Shown here: positions 38,339 to 47,173 of the stretch, piece by piece | Numbering within the stretch: position 1 is the first letter of the stretch | Layout of the letters: each line of letters opens with the position of its first letter | Assembly (NCBI RefSeq): GCF_014268935.2 | Contig: NZ_JABWRJ020000003.1 | Coordinates: 620,001-684,000 of the forward strand | Direction of reading: 5' to 3' | DNA from: Pseudomonas peradeniyensis | GTDB taxonomy: Bacteria; Pseudomonadota; Gammaproteobacteria; Pseudomonadales; Pseudomonadaceae | DNA length: 64,000 nucleotides | Notes under the pieces: generated by a model | Database searches by the model: none | Seen by the model: the letters and a program-made list of their open reading frames with translations, nothing else | What the model was told of the DNA's origin: nothing | Made by a program: the position numbers and the translations under genes

Positions 38339-38974
38339 ATGACTATTGGTGTAGTCGGTCGAAAAGCGGGCATGACCCGTATTTTCACCGAAGAAGGTGT
38401 CTCCATTCCGGTCACGGTCATCGAGATCGAACCGAATCGCGTCACCCAGTTCAAAACTGAAGAAACCGATGGCTACCGTGCAGTGCAAGTCACTGTCGGC
38501 GAGCGTCGTGCTTCGCGTGTGACTGCCGCTCAGGCAGGCCACTTCGCCAAGGCTAACGTTGCCGCTGGTCGCGGTGTCTGGGAGTTCCGTCTTGAAGAAG
38601 GCGATTTCCAGGCTGGCGATCTGATCAAAGCTGAACTCTTCACTGCAGGCCAGCTGGTAGACGTAACCGGTCAGTCCAAAGGTAAAGGCTTCGCCGGTAC
38701 CATCAAGCGTTGGAACTTCCGTGGTCAGGACAACACCCACGGTAACTCCGTATCGCACCGTGTCCCTGGCTCCATCGGCCAGTGCCAGACTCCTGGTCGT
38801 GTATTCAAGGGCAAGAAAATGTCCGGTCACATGGGCGCCGAGCGCGTGACTGTTCAGTCCCTGGAAGTAGTACGCGTAGACGCTGAACGCAACCTGCTGC
38901 TGATCAAGGGTGCCGTCCCAGGCGCTACTGGCGGCGACGTGGTCGTGCGTCCGGCTGTCAAGGCTCGCGGTTAA
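38339..38974 (+). CDS. rplC: 50S ribosomal protein L3
   Basis: 211 residues; an early assembly protein whose long loop reaches the peptidyl-transferase centre. TIGVVGRKAGMTRIFTEEG starts the protein; GKGFAGTIKRWNFRGQ and GSIGQCQTPGRVFKGKKMSG form the loop, which includes the glutamine methylated by PrmB in relatives. ATG at 38339 with GAGG upstream is preferred to an upstream in-frame start. Confidence 0.98.
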   Translation: MTIGVVGRKAGMTRIFTEEGVSIPVTVIEIEPNRVTQFKTEETDGYRAVQVTVGERRASRVTAAQAGHFAKANVAAGRGVWEFRLEEGDFQAGDLIKAELFTAGQLVDVTGQSKGKGFAGTIKRWNFRGQDNTHGNSVSHRVPGSIGQCQTPGRVFKGKKMSGHMGAERVTVQSLEVVRVDAERNLLLIKGAVPGATGGDVVVRPAVKARG

Positions 38975-38986
38975 GGGGAAACTGAC

Positions 38987-39589
38987 ATGCAACTTAATGT
39001 AAATGACGCTCAGGCGATCGAAGTTTCCGAACTGACCTTCGGTGGCGAATTCAACGAGACGCTGGTACACCAAGCAGTCGTGGCCTACATGGCCGGCGGC
39101 CGTCAGGGCACCAAGCAGCAGAAGACCCGTTCTGACGTGGCCGGTGGCGGTAAGCGCCCATGGCGTCAGAAAGGTACTGGCCGTGCTCGTGCCGGTACTA
39201 CCCGTGGTCCGATCTGGCGTGGCGGTGGTGTAACCTTCGCAGCTCGTCCTCAAGATCACTCGCAGAAGCTCAACAAGAAGATGTACCGCGCAGCCCTGCG
39301 CTCCATCCTCGCTGAGCTGGTGCGTAGCGACCGTCTGGTCGTGGTTCAGGACTTCGCTGTTGAAGCGCCGAAAACCAAGGATCTGCTGAACAAGCTGAAC
39401 GGCATGGGTCTGAACGACGTTCTGATCGTTTCCGACGCTGTTGATCAGAACCTGTACCTGGCTGCTCGTAACCTGCCGCACGTCGACGTACGTGACGTTC
39501 AAGGTTCCGACCCGGTCAGTCTGATCGCATACGAGAAAGTGTTGATCACTGTCTCGGCCGTGAAGAAATTCGAGGAGCTGCTGGGATGA
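38987..39589 (+). CDS. rplD: 50S ribosomal protein L4
   Basis: 200 residues; lines the exit tunnel through an extended loop (TGRARAGTTRGPIWRGGGV). In E. coli free L4 represses the S10 operon by attenuation and translation block; here the leader is much shorter, so that mode is uncertain. Start ATG follows AAGGGGAAACTGAC. The end overlaps rplW by four bases (ATGA). Confidence 0.98.
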   Translation: MQLNVNDAQAIEVSELTFGGEFNETLVHQAVVAYMAGGRQGTKQQKTRSDVAGGGKRPWRQKGTGRARAGTTRGPIWRGGGVTFAARPQDHSQKLNKKMYRAALRSILAELVRSDRLVVVQDFAVEAPKTKDLLNKLNGMGLNDVLIVSDAVDQNLYLAARNLPHVDVRDVQGSDPVSLIAYEKVLITVSAVKKFEELLG

Positions 39590-39885
39590 ACCAGGAACGC
39601 GTATTCAAAGTCCTCCTTGGCCCGCACGTTTCCGAGAAGGCTACCGTTCTGGCTGAGAAAAAAGGCCAGTTCGTATTCAAGGTTGCTACCGATGCAACCA
39701 AGCTGGAAATCAAGAAAGCTGTCGAAGGCCTGTTCAACGTAAAAGTTGAAAACGTGTCGACTGTCAACGTTCTGGGTAAAACCAAGCGTACCGCACGTGG
39801 TCTGGGCAAGCGTAATGACTGGAAGAAGGCGATCGTCTCCCTTCAGCCAGGCCAAGATCTCGATTTCAGCAGCAGTGCTGAGTAA
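39586..39885 (+). CDS. rplW: 50S ribosomal protein L23
   Basis: 99 residues; sits at the tunnel exit and is the docking site for trigger factor and SRP. The start reads MNQERVFKVLLGPHVSEKAT, and the internal loop VNVLGKTKRTARGLGKRNDW is the tunnel-reaching part. It overlaps the rplD end by an ATGA junction. Confidence 0.98.
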   Translation: MNQERVFKVLLGPHVSEKATVLAEKKGQFVFKVATDATKLEIKKAVEGLFNVKVENVSTVNVLGKTKRTARGLGKRNDWKKAIVSLQPGQDLDFSSSAE

Positions 39886-39899
39886 GGAAGGGGTGCATC

Positions 39900-40724
39900 A
39901 TGGCAATCGTTAAATGCAAACCGACTTCCCCTGGCCGCCGTTTCGTGGTCAAGGTGGTCAACAAGGAGCTGCACAAAGGCGCTCCTCACGCACCGCTGCT
40001 CGAGAAGAAATCGAAGTCTGGTGGTCGTAACAACAATGGCCGCATCACCACTCGTCACGTTGGTGGTGGTCATAAGCAGCATTACCGTCTGGTTGACTTC
40101 CGTCGCAACGACAAAGATGGCATCCCAGCCACTGTCGAGCGTATCGAATACGACCCGAACCGTACTGCTCACATCGCCCTGCTGTGCTACGCAGACGGCG
40201 AGCGTCGCTACATCATCGCCCCTAAAGGCGTGAGCGCTGGCGACCAGCTGATCGCAGGTGCCCTGGCCCCAATCAAGGCCGGTAACTCCCTGCAGCTGCG
40301 CAACATCCCAGTAGGTAGCACCATTCACGGCATCGAACTGAAGCCGGGTAAAGGTGCTCAGATCGCTCGTTCCGCTGGTGCTTCGGCTCAGCTGATCGCT
40401 CGCGAAGGTGTCTACGTGACCCTGCGTCTGCGCTCTGGTGAAATGCGTAAAGTCCTGGCTGAGTGCCGTGCGACCCTGGGCGAAGTCTCGAACTCCGAGC
40501 ACAGCCTGCGTTCGCTGGGTAAAGCTGGTGCCAAACGCTGGCGCGGCGTTCGCCCAACCGTTCGTGGTGTTGCCATGAACCCGGTTGACCACCCGCATGG
40601 TGGTGGTGAAGGTCGTACCTCCGGTGGTCGTCATCCGGTATCGCCATGGGGCTTCCCAACCAAGGGTGCTAAAACCCGTGGTAATAAGCGTACCGACAAC
40701 ATGATCGTCCGTCGTCGCAAGTAA
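39900..40724 (+). CDS. rplB: 50S ribosomal protein L2
   Basis: 274 residues; needed for peptidyl-transferase activity and subunit joining. The conserved C-terminal motif GVAMNPVDHPHGGGEGRT carries the key histidine, followed by WGFPTKGAKTRGNKRTD. The N-terminal KCKPTSPGRRFVVKVV is typical. Start ATG has AAGGAAGGGG upstream. Confidence 0.98.
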   Translation: MAIVKCKPTSPGRRFVVKVVNKELHKGAPHAPLLEKKSKSGGRNNNGRITTRHVGGGHKQHYRLVDFRRNDKDGIPATVERIEYDPNRTAHIALLCYADGERRYIIAPKGVSAGDQLIAGALAPIKAGNSLQLRNIPVGSTIHGIELKPGKGAQIARSAGASAQLIAREGVYVTLRLRSGEMRKVLAECRATLGEVSNSEHSLRSLGKAGAKRWRGVRPTVRGVAMNPVDHPHGGGEGRTSGGRHPVSPWGFPTKGAKTRGNKRTDNMIVRRRK

Positions 40725-40740
40725 CTAGAGGGATACGACA

Positions 40741-41016
40741 GTGCCACGTTCTCTGAAAAAAGGTCCTTTTATCGATCTTCACCTGTTGAAGAAGGTCGAA
40801 GTGGCGGTGGAGAAGAACGATCGCAAGCCAGTTAAAACCTGGTCGCGCCGTTCGATGATCCTGCCACAAATGGTCGGTCTGACCATCGCGGTACACAACG
40901 GTCGCCAACACGTCCCAGTTCTCGTGAACGAAGACATGGTCGGCCACAAACTGGGCGAGTTCGCCGGTACCCGCACCTACCGCGGGCACGTGGCTGACAA
41001 GAAAGCCAAGCGTTAA
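40741..41016 (+). CDS. rpsS: 30S ribosomal protein S19
   Basis: 91 residues; binds the 30S head with S13 and makes intersubunit contact. [19 protein letters not shown] begins the protein and [20 protein letters not shown] is the family signature. The start is GTG at 40741, after GAGGGATACGACA. Confidence 0.98.
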
Positions 41017-41027
41017 GGGGTAAGGAA

Positions 41028-41360
41028 ATGGAAGTAGCCGCTAAGTTGTCGGGCGCTCGCATCTCCGCCCAGAAAGCCCGCTTGGTCGCCGACCAGATCC
41101 GCGGGAAGAAGGTGGGCGAAGCGCTCAACCTGTTGGCCTTCAGCAGCAAAAAAGCCGCTGAAATCATGAAGAAAGTCCTCGAGTCGGCCGTTGCCAACGC
41201 CGAACACAACGAAGGCGCAGACGTTGATGACCTGAAGGTCTCCACCGTCTTCGTCAACGAAGGGCGTTCGCTGAAGCGCATCATGCCACGTGCCAAAGGC
41301 CGTGCTGATCGCATCGTCAAGCGGTCTTGCCATATCACTGTCAAGGTTGCGGACAAGTAA
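41028..41360 (+). CDS. rplV: 50S ribosomal protein L22
   Basis: 110 residues; its beta hairpin lines the exit tunnel near the constriction. The tunnel loop is [20 protein letters not shown] and the C terminus ends [10 protein letters not shown]. The erythromycin-relevant loop shows no deletion. Start ATG follows GGGGTAAGGAA. Confidence 0.98.
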
Positions 41361-41373
41361 CGGAGTCGATCAG

Positions 41374-42060
41374 ATGGGTCAGAAAGTACATCCCACTGGC
41401 ATTCGCCTGGGAATCGTCAAGGAGCACACCTCCGTCTGGTACGCAGACGGCGCGACTTACGCAGATTACCTGCTGAAGGATCTGCAAACTCGCGAGTACC
41501 TCCAGGACAAACTAAAAAGCGCGTCCGTAAGCCGTATCGATATTCATCGTCCGGCTCAAACTGCACGCATCACCATCCACACCGCTCGTCCCGGTATCGT
41601 TATCGGCAAGAAAGGTGAAGATGTTGAGAAGCTGCGTCAGGACCTGACCAAGCAGATGGGTGTGCCTGTGCACATCAACATCGAAGAGATCCGCAAGCCG
41701 GAACTCGACGCTATGCTGGTTGCTCAGAGCGTTGCCCAGCAGCTGGAGCGCCGCGTTATGTTCCGTCGCGCCATGAAGCGCGCCGTACAGAACGCCATGC
41801 GTATTGGTGCCAAGGGCATCAAGATCCAGGTGAGCGGTCGTCTCGGCGGTGCCGAGATCGCACGTACCGAGTGGTATCGCGAAGGTCGTGTGCCTCTGCA
41901 CACCCTGCGTGCCGATATCGACTACAACACCTACGAAGCTCACACCACCTACGGTGTGATCGGTGTGAAGGTTTGGATCTTCAAAGGCGAAGTAATTGGT
42001 GGTCGCCAGGAAGAGCTGAAGCCTCAAGCACCAGCGCCTCGTAAAAAAGCTGCTAAGTAA
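41374..42060 (+). CDS. rpsC: 30S ribosomal protein S3
   Basis: 228 residues; forms the mRNA entry channel and has helicase-like activity with S4 and S5. The N-terminal GQKVHPTGIRLGIVKEHTS is standard; a KH domain includes the GKKGEDVEKLR loop, and the C-terminal domain has GRLGGAEIARTEWYREGRVP. The start ATG at 41374 follows CGGAGTCGATCAG; upstream open codons overlap rplV and are rejected. Confidence 0.98.
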   Translation: MGQKVHPTGIRLGIVKEHTSVWYADGATYADYLLKDLQTREYLQDKLKSASVSRIDIHRPAQTARITIHTARPGIVIGKKGEDVEKLRQDLTKQMGVPVHINIEEIRKPELDAMLVAQSVAQQLERRVMFRRAMKRAVQNAMRIGAKGIKIQVSGRLGGAEIARTEWYREGRVPLHTLRADIDYNTYEAHTTYGVIGVKVWIFKGEVIGGRQEELKPQAPAPRKKAAK

Positions 42061-42072
42061 GGGGTACGCCAA

Positions 42073-42486
42073 ATGTTGCAACCAAAGCGTACAAAATTCC
42101 GCAAGCAGATGACCGGCCACAACCGTGGTCTGGCACTGCGCGGTAGCAAGGTCAGCTTCGGCGAGTTCGCTCTGAAAGCTGTCGCCCGCGGTCGTCTCAC
42201 CGCTCGCCAGATCGAGTCGGCACGTCGTGCCCTGACCCGTCACGTAAAACGTGGCGGTAAGATCTGGATCCGTGTCTTCCCGGACAAGCCGGTTACCAAG
42301 AAGCCTCTCGAGGTTCGTATGGGTAAAGGTAAAGGTTCCGTGGAATACTGGGTTGCCCAGATTCAGCCAGGCAAAGTCCTGTACGAGATCGAGGGTGTTT
42401 CTGAAGAGCTGGCGCGCGAAGCTTTCGCTCTGGCCGCTGCAAAGCTGCCTCTCGCCACCTCCTTTGTTAAGCGGACGGTGATGTGA
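42073..42486 (+). CDS. rplP: 50S ribosomal protein L16
   Basis: 137 residues; late assembly protein that positions the A-site tRNA. The start reads [20 protein letters not shown]; the conserved arginine hydroxylated in relatives lies in the [19 protein letters not shown] region. Its stop shares bases with the rpmC start (ATGTGATGA). Confidence 0.98.
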
Positions 42487-42677
42487 TGAAAGCGAATGAA
42501 CTTCGTGAAAAATCCGCACAGCAACTGAATGAGCAACTGCTCGGCTTGCTGCGCGACCAGTTCAATCTGCGCATGCAGAAAGCAACTGGCCAGTTGGGGC
42601 AGTCGCACCTGCTCTCGCAAGTTAAGCGTGACATCGCTCGCGTGAAAACTGTGCTCAACCAGCAGGCAGGTAAGTGA
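42486..42677 (+). CDS. rpmC: 50S ribosomal protein L29
   Basis: 63 residues, a helical hairpin near the tunnel exit next to L23. Sequence [20 protein letters not shown] and the signature [20 protein letters not shown] are clear. ATG at 42486 overlaps the last base of rplP; a GTG one codon earlier is less likely. Confidence 0.97.
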
Positions 42678-42679
42678 TC

Positions 42680-42946
42680 ATGGCTGAAGCTGAAAAAACC
42701 GTCCGTACGCTGACTGGCCGTGTCGTCAGCGACAAAATGGACAAGACCATCACCGTTCTGATCGAGCGTCGCGTAAAGCACCCGATCTACGGTAAATACG
42801 TTAAGCGTTCGACTAAGCTGCACGCGCACGACGAAGCCAACCAGTGCAAGATCGGCGACAAGGTTTCCATCCGTGAAACCCGTCCGCTGGCCAAGACCAA
42901 GTCCTGGGCACTGGTTGAAGTCCTCGAACGCGCTGTTGAAGTCTAA
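42680..42946 (+). CDS. rpsQ: 30S ribosomal protein S17
   Basis: 88 residues; OB-fold primary binder of the 16S 5' domain. Signature VVSDKMDKTITVLIERRVKH followed by YGKYVKRSTKLHAHDE. ATG at 42680 is two bases past the rpmC stop. In E. coli this is the last S10-operon gene; here only 23 bases separate it from rplN, so transcription very likely continues into spc. Confidence 0.98.
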   Translation: MAEAEKTVRTLTGRVVSDKMDKTITVLIERRVKHPIYGKYVKRSTKLHAHDEANQCKIGDKVSIRETRPLAKTKSWALVEVLERAVEV

Positions 42947-42969
42947 GGGCTAAGGGTCGGAGAAATTTT

Positions 42970-43338
42970 ATGATTCAGACTCAATCCATGCTCGATGTGG
43001 CCGATAACAGCGGCGCTCGTCGCGTCATGTGCATCAAGGTGCTCGGCGGTTCCCACCGTCGTTACGCCGGTATCGGTGACATCATCAAAGTTACCGTCAA
43101 GGAAGCAATTCCTCGCGGTAAGGTCAAGAAAGGCCAGGTGATGACCGCTGTTGTCGTCCGTACCCGTCACGGTGTACGTCGCGCTGACGGTTCCATCATT
43201 CGTTTCGACGGCAACGCTGCTGTTCTGCTGAACACCAAGCAAGAGCCGATCGGTACTCGCATCTTCGGGCCAGTGACCCGTGAACTTCGTACCGAGAAGT
43301 TCATGAAGATCGTCTCGCTCGCCCCTGAAGTGCTCTAA
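42970..43338 (+). CDS. rplN: 50S ribosomal protein L14
   Basis: 122 residues; makes intersubunit bridge B8 and is the target of RsfS silencing. The start reads MIQTQSMLDVADNSGARRVM; the signature VVVRTRHGVRRADGSIIRFD and the end GTRIFGPVTREL are typical. Start follows GGTCGGAGAAATTTT. Confidence 0.98.
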   Translation: MIQTQSMLDVADNSGARRVMCIKVLGGSHRRYAGIGDIIKVTVKEAIPRGKVKKGQVMTAVVVRTRHGVRRADGSIIRFDGNAAVLLNTKQEPIGTRIFGPVTRELRTEKFMKIVSLAPEVL

Positions 43339-43349
43339 GGAGATCCGAC

Positions 43350-43664
43350 ATGCAAAAGATTCGTCGTGACGACGAGATCATCGTGATCGCCGGCAAAGAC
43401 AAAGGTAAGCGCGGTAAGGTGCTGAAGGTTCTCGCTGACGACCGTCTGGTCGTCGGTGGTGTCAACCTGGTCAAGCGCCACACCAAGCCTAACCCGATGG
43501 CGGGCGTCCAGGGCGGTATCGTCGAGAAAGAAGCGCCTCTGCACGCTTCCAACGTCGCCATCTTCAACGGTGAAACCAACAAGGCTGACCGCGTTGGTTT
43601 CAAAGTAGAAGACGGTAAAAAAATTCGTGTCTTCAAGTCGACCCAAAAAGCGGTTGATGCTTGA
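43350..43664 (+). CDS. rplX: 50S ribosomal protein L24
   Basis: 104 residues; initiates 50S assembly at the 5' end of 23S. Contains the KOW motif EIIVIAGKDKGKRGKVLKVL and the loop VNLVKRHTKPNPMAGVQGGI. Strong ribosome site AAGGAGATCCGAC. Confidence 0.98.
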   Translation: MQKIRRDDEIIVIAGKDKGKRGKVLKVLADDRLVVGGVNLVKRHTKPNPMAGVQGGIVEKEAPLHASNVAIFNGETNKADRVGFKVEDGKKIRVFKSTQKAVDA

Positions 43665-43684
43665 ACACTGCTAGGTAGAAGACC

Positions 43685-44224
43685 ATGGCACGACTGAAAG
43701 AGATTTACCGGAACGAAATCGCTCCTAAGCTTAAGGAAGAACTTAAGCTGTCGAACGTGATGGAAGTTCCGCGCGTTACCAAAATCACCCTGAACATGGG
43801 TCTGGGCGAAGCGATCGGCGACAAGAAAGTCATCGAGCACGCTGTTGCCGACCTGGAAAAGATCACTGGTCAAAAGCCGGTCGTGACTTTCGCTCGTAAA
43901 TCCATCGCGGGCTTCAAAGTCCGTGAAGGCTGGCCGATCGGTGTCAAGGTGACCCTGCGTCGCGAAAAGATGTACGAGTTCCTGGACCGCCTGCTGGCGA
44001 TCTCCCTGCCACGGGTTCGCGACTTCCGCGGCCTGAATGCCAAGTCCTTCGACGGTCGTGGCAACTACAGCATGGGCGTGAAAGAGCAGATCATCTTCCC
44101 GGAAATCGATTACGACAAGATCGATGCTCTGCGCGGTTTGGACATCACCCTGACCACCACTGCTCGTTCGGACGACGAAGGCCGCGCTCTGCTGCGTGCT
44201 TTCAAGTTCCCGTTCCGCAACTGA
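43685..44224 (+). CDS. rplE: 50S ribosomal protein L5
   Basis: 179 residues; binds 5S rRNA and touches the P-site tRNA. Signature [20 protein letters not shown] and the C-terminal [20 protein letters not shown]. It starts after AGGTAGAAGACC and its 3' end is 13 bases before rpsN. Confidence 0.98.
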
Positions 44225-44237
44225 TTGGAGTAGGAAA

Positions 44238-44543
44238 ATGGCCAAGAAGAGCATGAAGAACCGCGAGCTGAAGCGTCAGCTCACGGTAGCCAAGTTCGCT
44301 AAGAAGCGCGCTGAGCTGAAAGCGACCATCGTCAACCTGAACGCCTCTCCTGAAGAGCGTTTCGCTGCCGTTGTCGCCCTGCAGAAGCAACCACGTGACG
44401 CCAGCGCCTCGCGCCTGCGTAACCGTTGCCGCCTGACCGGTCGTCCGCACGGTGTATACCGTAAGTTCGGCCTGGGCCGTAACAAGCTGCGCGAAGCCGC
44501 CATGCGCGGTGACGTGCCAGGTCTGGTCAAGGCCAGCTGGTAA
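44238..44543 (+). CDS. rpsN: 30S ribosomal protein S14, zinc-free type
   Basis: 101 residues. The long form without CXXC zinc pairs, so it belongs to the zinc-independent class. The start is [20 protein letters not shown], and the C-terminal signature [20 protein letters not shown] is present. ATG at 44238 follows GGAGTAGGAAA; upstream open codons lie inside rplE. A hairpin terminator follows in the 209-base gap before rpsH. Confidence 0.98.
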
Positions 44544-44603
44544 TCCCGGTTGGCGTGACGCCGGCGCAAGGGGAGCGATCTTCCGACCGCCGGTGACCTC
44601 GCA

Positions 44604-44636
44604 ACGAAACAAGCCCCTATATGGGGCTTGTTTCGT
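44604..44636. terminator. Hairpin within the spc operon (rpsN-rpsH gap)
   Basis: ACGAAACAAGCCCC pairs with GGGGCTTGTTTCGT around TATAT, followed by TTCT. A perfect 14-bp stem in the middle of a ribosomal operon; readthrough or reinitiation must supply downstream genes. Confidence 0.8.
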
Positions 44637-44656
44637 TTCTGCCTTGTGTCTAGAAT
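44629..44656 (+). promoter_or_regulatory. Possible internal promoter before rpsH
   Basis: TTGTTT (44629-44634, inside the hairpin's 3' arm), 16-base spacer, TAGAAT (44651-44656). It would restart transcription for rpsH onward; the leader to rpsH would be about 90 bases. Confidence 0.6.
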
Positions 44657-44752
44657 GACCGGCTCACCTGAGCCTGGGTTTTTTGCCCTGCCTGCTCGGG
44701 TGGTTGTGATAGCCGCAAGGCTAATAATTCTTGTATCAGGAGCATCTAGCCC

Positions 44753-45145
44753 ATGAGTATGCAGGACCCGTTAGCGGACATGCTAACTCGCATCCGTAAT
44801 GCCCAGATGGCTGAAAAGTCTGTCGTAAGCATGCCTTCTTCCACCCTGAAGGTCGCGGTTGCCAAAGTACTGAAAGACGAAGGCTACATCGCCAGCTACG
44901 AAGTGACCGGCGAAGCCAAGCCTTCCCTGTCGATCGAGCTGAAGTACTTCGAAGGCCGTCCGGTCATCGAAGAGCTGAAGCGTACCAGCCGTCCTGGTCT
45001 GCGCCAGTACAAGGCCGTTACCGAGCTGCCGAAAGTACGTGGCGGCCTGGGCGTGTCTATCGTCTCCACCAACAAAGGTGTGATGACTGACCGCGCTGCG
45101 CGCGCTGCCGGTGTCGGCGGCGAAGTTCTGTGCACAGTGTTCTAA
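44753..45145 (+). CDS. rpsH: 30S ribosomal protein S8
   Basis: 130 residues; central-domain 16S binder and, in E. coli, the spc-operon repressor acting at rplE. The start reads MSMQDPLADMLTRIRNAQMA and the signature GLGVSIVSTNKGVMTDRAAR is present. Its own leader here (209-base gap) is unusual and could be a separate control point. Confidence 0.98.
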   Translation: MSMQDPLADMLTRIRNAQMAEKSVVSMPSSTLKVAVAKVLKDEGYIASYEVTGEAKPSLSIELKYFEGRPVIEELKRTSRPGLRQYKAVTELPKVRGGLGVSIVSTNKGVMTDRAARAAGVGGEVLCTVF

Positions 45146-45157
45146 GGGGAGATAGGC

Positions 45158-45691
45158 ATGTCTCGCGTCGCTAAGAACCCCGTTAAGCTGCCAGCAGGCG
45201 TCGAAGTCAAATTCGCCGGCCAGCAGCTTTCGGTGAAGGGTGCCAAGGGCACTCTCGAACTGAACGTTCACTCGTCTGTTGAAGTTACCGAAGAAGCTGG
45301 TGAGCTGCGTTTCGCACCTCGCAACGGTGATCAGCAAGCTCGCGCCATGGCCGGTACCACCCGCGCCCTGGTCAACAACATGGTCCAGGGCGTAAGCCAA
45401 GGCTTCGAGCGCAAGCTCCAGCTGGTCGGTGTTGGTTACAAGGCACAGGCCAAGGGCACCGTCCTGAACCTGGCCCTGGGCTTCTCGCACCCAGTGGATT
45501 ACGAACTGCCAGCCGGTATCACCGCTGAAACCCCAAGCCAGACCGACATCCTGATCAAGGGTATCGACAAGCAGCTGGTGGGTCAGGTGGCCGCTGAAGT
45601 CCGCGGTTTCCGTCCGCCAGAGCCTTACAAGGGCAAGGGTGTGCGTTACGCGGACGAAGTAGTCCGTCGTAAAGAAGCCAAGAAGAAGTAG
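45158..45691 (+). CDS. rplF: 50S ribosomal protein L6
   Basis: 177 residues, two similar RNA-binding domains near the factor-binding site. SRVAKNPVKLPAGVEVKFAG starts the protein and RPPEPYKGKGVRYADEVVRR is the C-terminal signature. Start after GGGGAGATAGGC. Confidence 0.98.
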   Translation: MSRVAKNPVKLPAGVEVKFAGQQLSVKGAKGTLELNVHSSVEVTEEAGELRFAPRNGDQQARAMAGTTRALVNNMVQGVSQGFERKLQLVGVGYKAQAKGTVLNLALGFSHPVDYELPAGITAETPSQTDILIKGIDKQLVGQVAAEVRGFRPPEPYKGKGVRYADEVVRRKEAKKK

Positions 45692-45701
45692 GGCCTAGCA
45701 A

Positions 45702-46052
45702 ATGACCGACAAAAAAGTTACTCGACTGCGTCGCGCTCGCAAAGCACGCCTGAAAATGCACGAGCTCGAAGCCGTGCGTCTGTGCGTGTTCCGCTCCTCG
45801 CAGCACATCTACGCCCAGGTCATCTCGGCCGACGGCAGCAAGGTTCTGGCAAGCGCCTCGACCTTGGACAAAGAACTGCGTGATGGCGCCACCGGCAACA
45901 TCGACGCGGCCACTAAGGTTGGCAAGCTGGTAGCTGAGCGTGCGAAAGCCGCCGGTGTATCTCAAGTTGCCTTTGACCGTTCCGGCTTCAAGTACCACGG
46001 CCGCGTCAAGGCGCTGGCTGATGCTGCTCGTGAAGGCGGGCTGGAGTTCTAA
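45702..46052 (+). CDS. rplR: 50S ribosomal protein L18
   Basis: 116 residues; carries 5S rRNA to the large subunit with L5. Arg/Lys-rich N terminus (TRLRRARKARLKMHELEAVR) and C-terminal FDRSGFKYHGRVKALADAAR. Only three bases separate it from rpsE. Confidence 0.98.
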   Translation: MTDKKVTRLRRARKARLKMHELEAVRLCVFRSSQHIYAQVISADGSKVLASASTLDKELRDGATGNIDAATKVGKLVAERAKAAGVSQVAFDRSGFKYHGRVKALADAAREGGLEF

Positions 46053-46055
46053 GTT

Positions 46056-46556
46056 ATGGCAAATAACGATCAAAAGCGCGACGAAGGCTACATCGAGAAG
46101 CTGGTTCAAGTTAACCGCGTAGCCAAAACCGTAAAAGGCGGCCGTATCTTCACCTTCACCGCACTGACCGTGGTTGGTGATGGCAAGGGTCGTGTTGGCT
46201 TTGGCCGTGGCAAATCGCGCGAAGTACCTGCCGCGATCCAGAAAGCCATGGAAGCTGCTCGTCGCAACATGATTCAGGTTGACCTGAAGGGCACCACCCT
46301 GCAGTACGCCACCAAGGCCGCCCACGGCGCCTCGAAGGTCTACATGCAGCCTGCCTCGGAAGGTACCGGTATCATCGCCGGTGGCGCAATGCGTGCCGTC
46401 CTGGAAGTTGCTGGCGTTCAGAACGTCCTGGCCAAGTGCTACGGCTCGACCAACCCGGTGAACGTGGTTCACGCCACCTTCAAGGGTCTGAAAGCCATGC
46501 AATCCCCTGAGTCCATTGCTGCCAAGCGCGGCAAGACTGTTGAGGAGATCTTCTGA
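46056..46556 (+). CDS. rpsE: 30S ribosomal protein S5
   Basis: 166 residues; part of the mRNA entry channel and important for accuracy. Double-stranded-RNA-binding-like N-terminal domain with VKGGRIFTFTALTVVGDGKG and the signature GFGRGKSREVPAAIQKAME. The spectinomycin loop shows no deletion. It starts just after rplR and ends two bases before rpmD. Confidence 0.98.
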   Translation: MANNDQKRDEGYIEKLVQVNRVAKTVKGGRIFTFTALTVVGDGKGRVGFGRGKSREVPAAIQKAMEAARRNMIQVDLKGTTLQYATKAAHGASKVYMQPASEGTGIIAGGAMRAVLEVAGVQNVLAKCYGSTNPVNVVHATFKGLKAMQSPESIAAKRGKTVEEIF

Positions 46557-46558
46557 TC

Positions 46559-46735
46559 ATGGCAACCGTAAAAGTAACGCTGATCAAAAGCACCGCCGGC
46601 CGCCTGCCTAACCACAAACTGTGCGTTAAGGGTCTGGGTCTGCGTCGCATCGGTCACACTGTAGAAGTCCAGGATACTCCCGAGAACCGCGGGATGATCA
46701 ACAAGGCTTACTACATGCTGAAGGTCGAGGGTTAA
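46559..46735 (+). CDS. rpmD: 50S ribosomal protein L30
   Basis: 58-residue protein; starts MATVKVTLIKSTAGRLPNHK and ends NKAYYMLKVEG, with the family signature GLRRIGHTVEVQDTPENRGM. It begins two bases after the rpsE stop and ends three bases before rplO. Short but unmistakable. Confidence 0.97.
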   Translation: MATVKVTLIKSTAGRLPNHKLCVKGLGLRRIGHTVEVQDTPENRGMINKAYYMLKVEG

Positions 46736-46738
46736 TCG

Positions 46739-47173
46739 ATGAAACTCAATGATCTGAGTCCAGCGCCGGGTTCCCGTCGCGAGAAGCACCGTCCGGGCCG
46801 TGGTATCGGTAGCGGTCTGGGCAAGACCGGTGGCCGTGGTCACAAAGGTCAGACCTCCCGCTCCGGTGGCTCCATCGCTCCAGGCTTCGAAGGCGGTCAA
46901 CAGCCGCTGCACCGTCGCCTGCCGAAGTTCGGCTTCGTTTCCCTGAAAGCCATGGACCGCGCCGAAGTGCGTCTGTCCGAGCTGGCCAAGGTGGAAGGCG
47001 ATCTGATCACCGTTCAGTCCCTCAAGGACGCCAACGTGATCGGCCAGCACGTACAGCGCGTGAAAATCATGCTGTCGGGCGAAGTCACTCGCGCAGTCAC
47101 CCTCAAGGGTATCGCCGTCACCAAAGGTGCACGTGCGGCTATCGAAGCAGCTGGCGGCAAGTTCGAGGAATAA
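46739..47173 (+). CDS. rplO: 50S ribosomal protein L15
   Basis: 144 residues; a late-assembly protein with a long Gly/Arg-rich N-terminal extension (SRREKHRPGRGIGSGLGKTG) that snakes into the subunit. The C-terminal globular part includes RLPKFGFVSLKAMDRAEV. The stop codon directly abuts the secY start. Confidence 0.98.
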   Translation: MKLNDLSPAPGSRREKHRPGRGIGSGLGKTGGRGHKGQTSRSGGSIAPGFEGGQQPLHRRLPKFGFVSLKAMDRAEVRLSELAKVEGDLITVQSLKDANVIGQHVQRVKIMLSGEVTRAVTLKGIAVTKGARAAIEAAGGKFEE

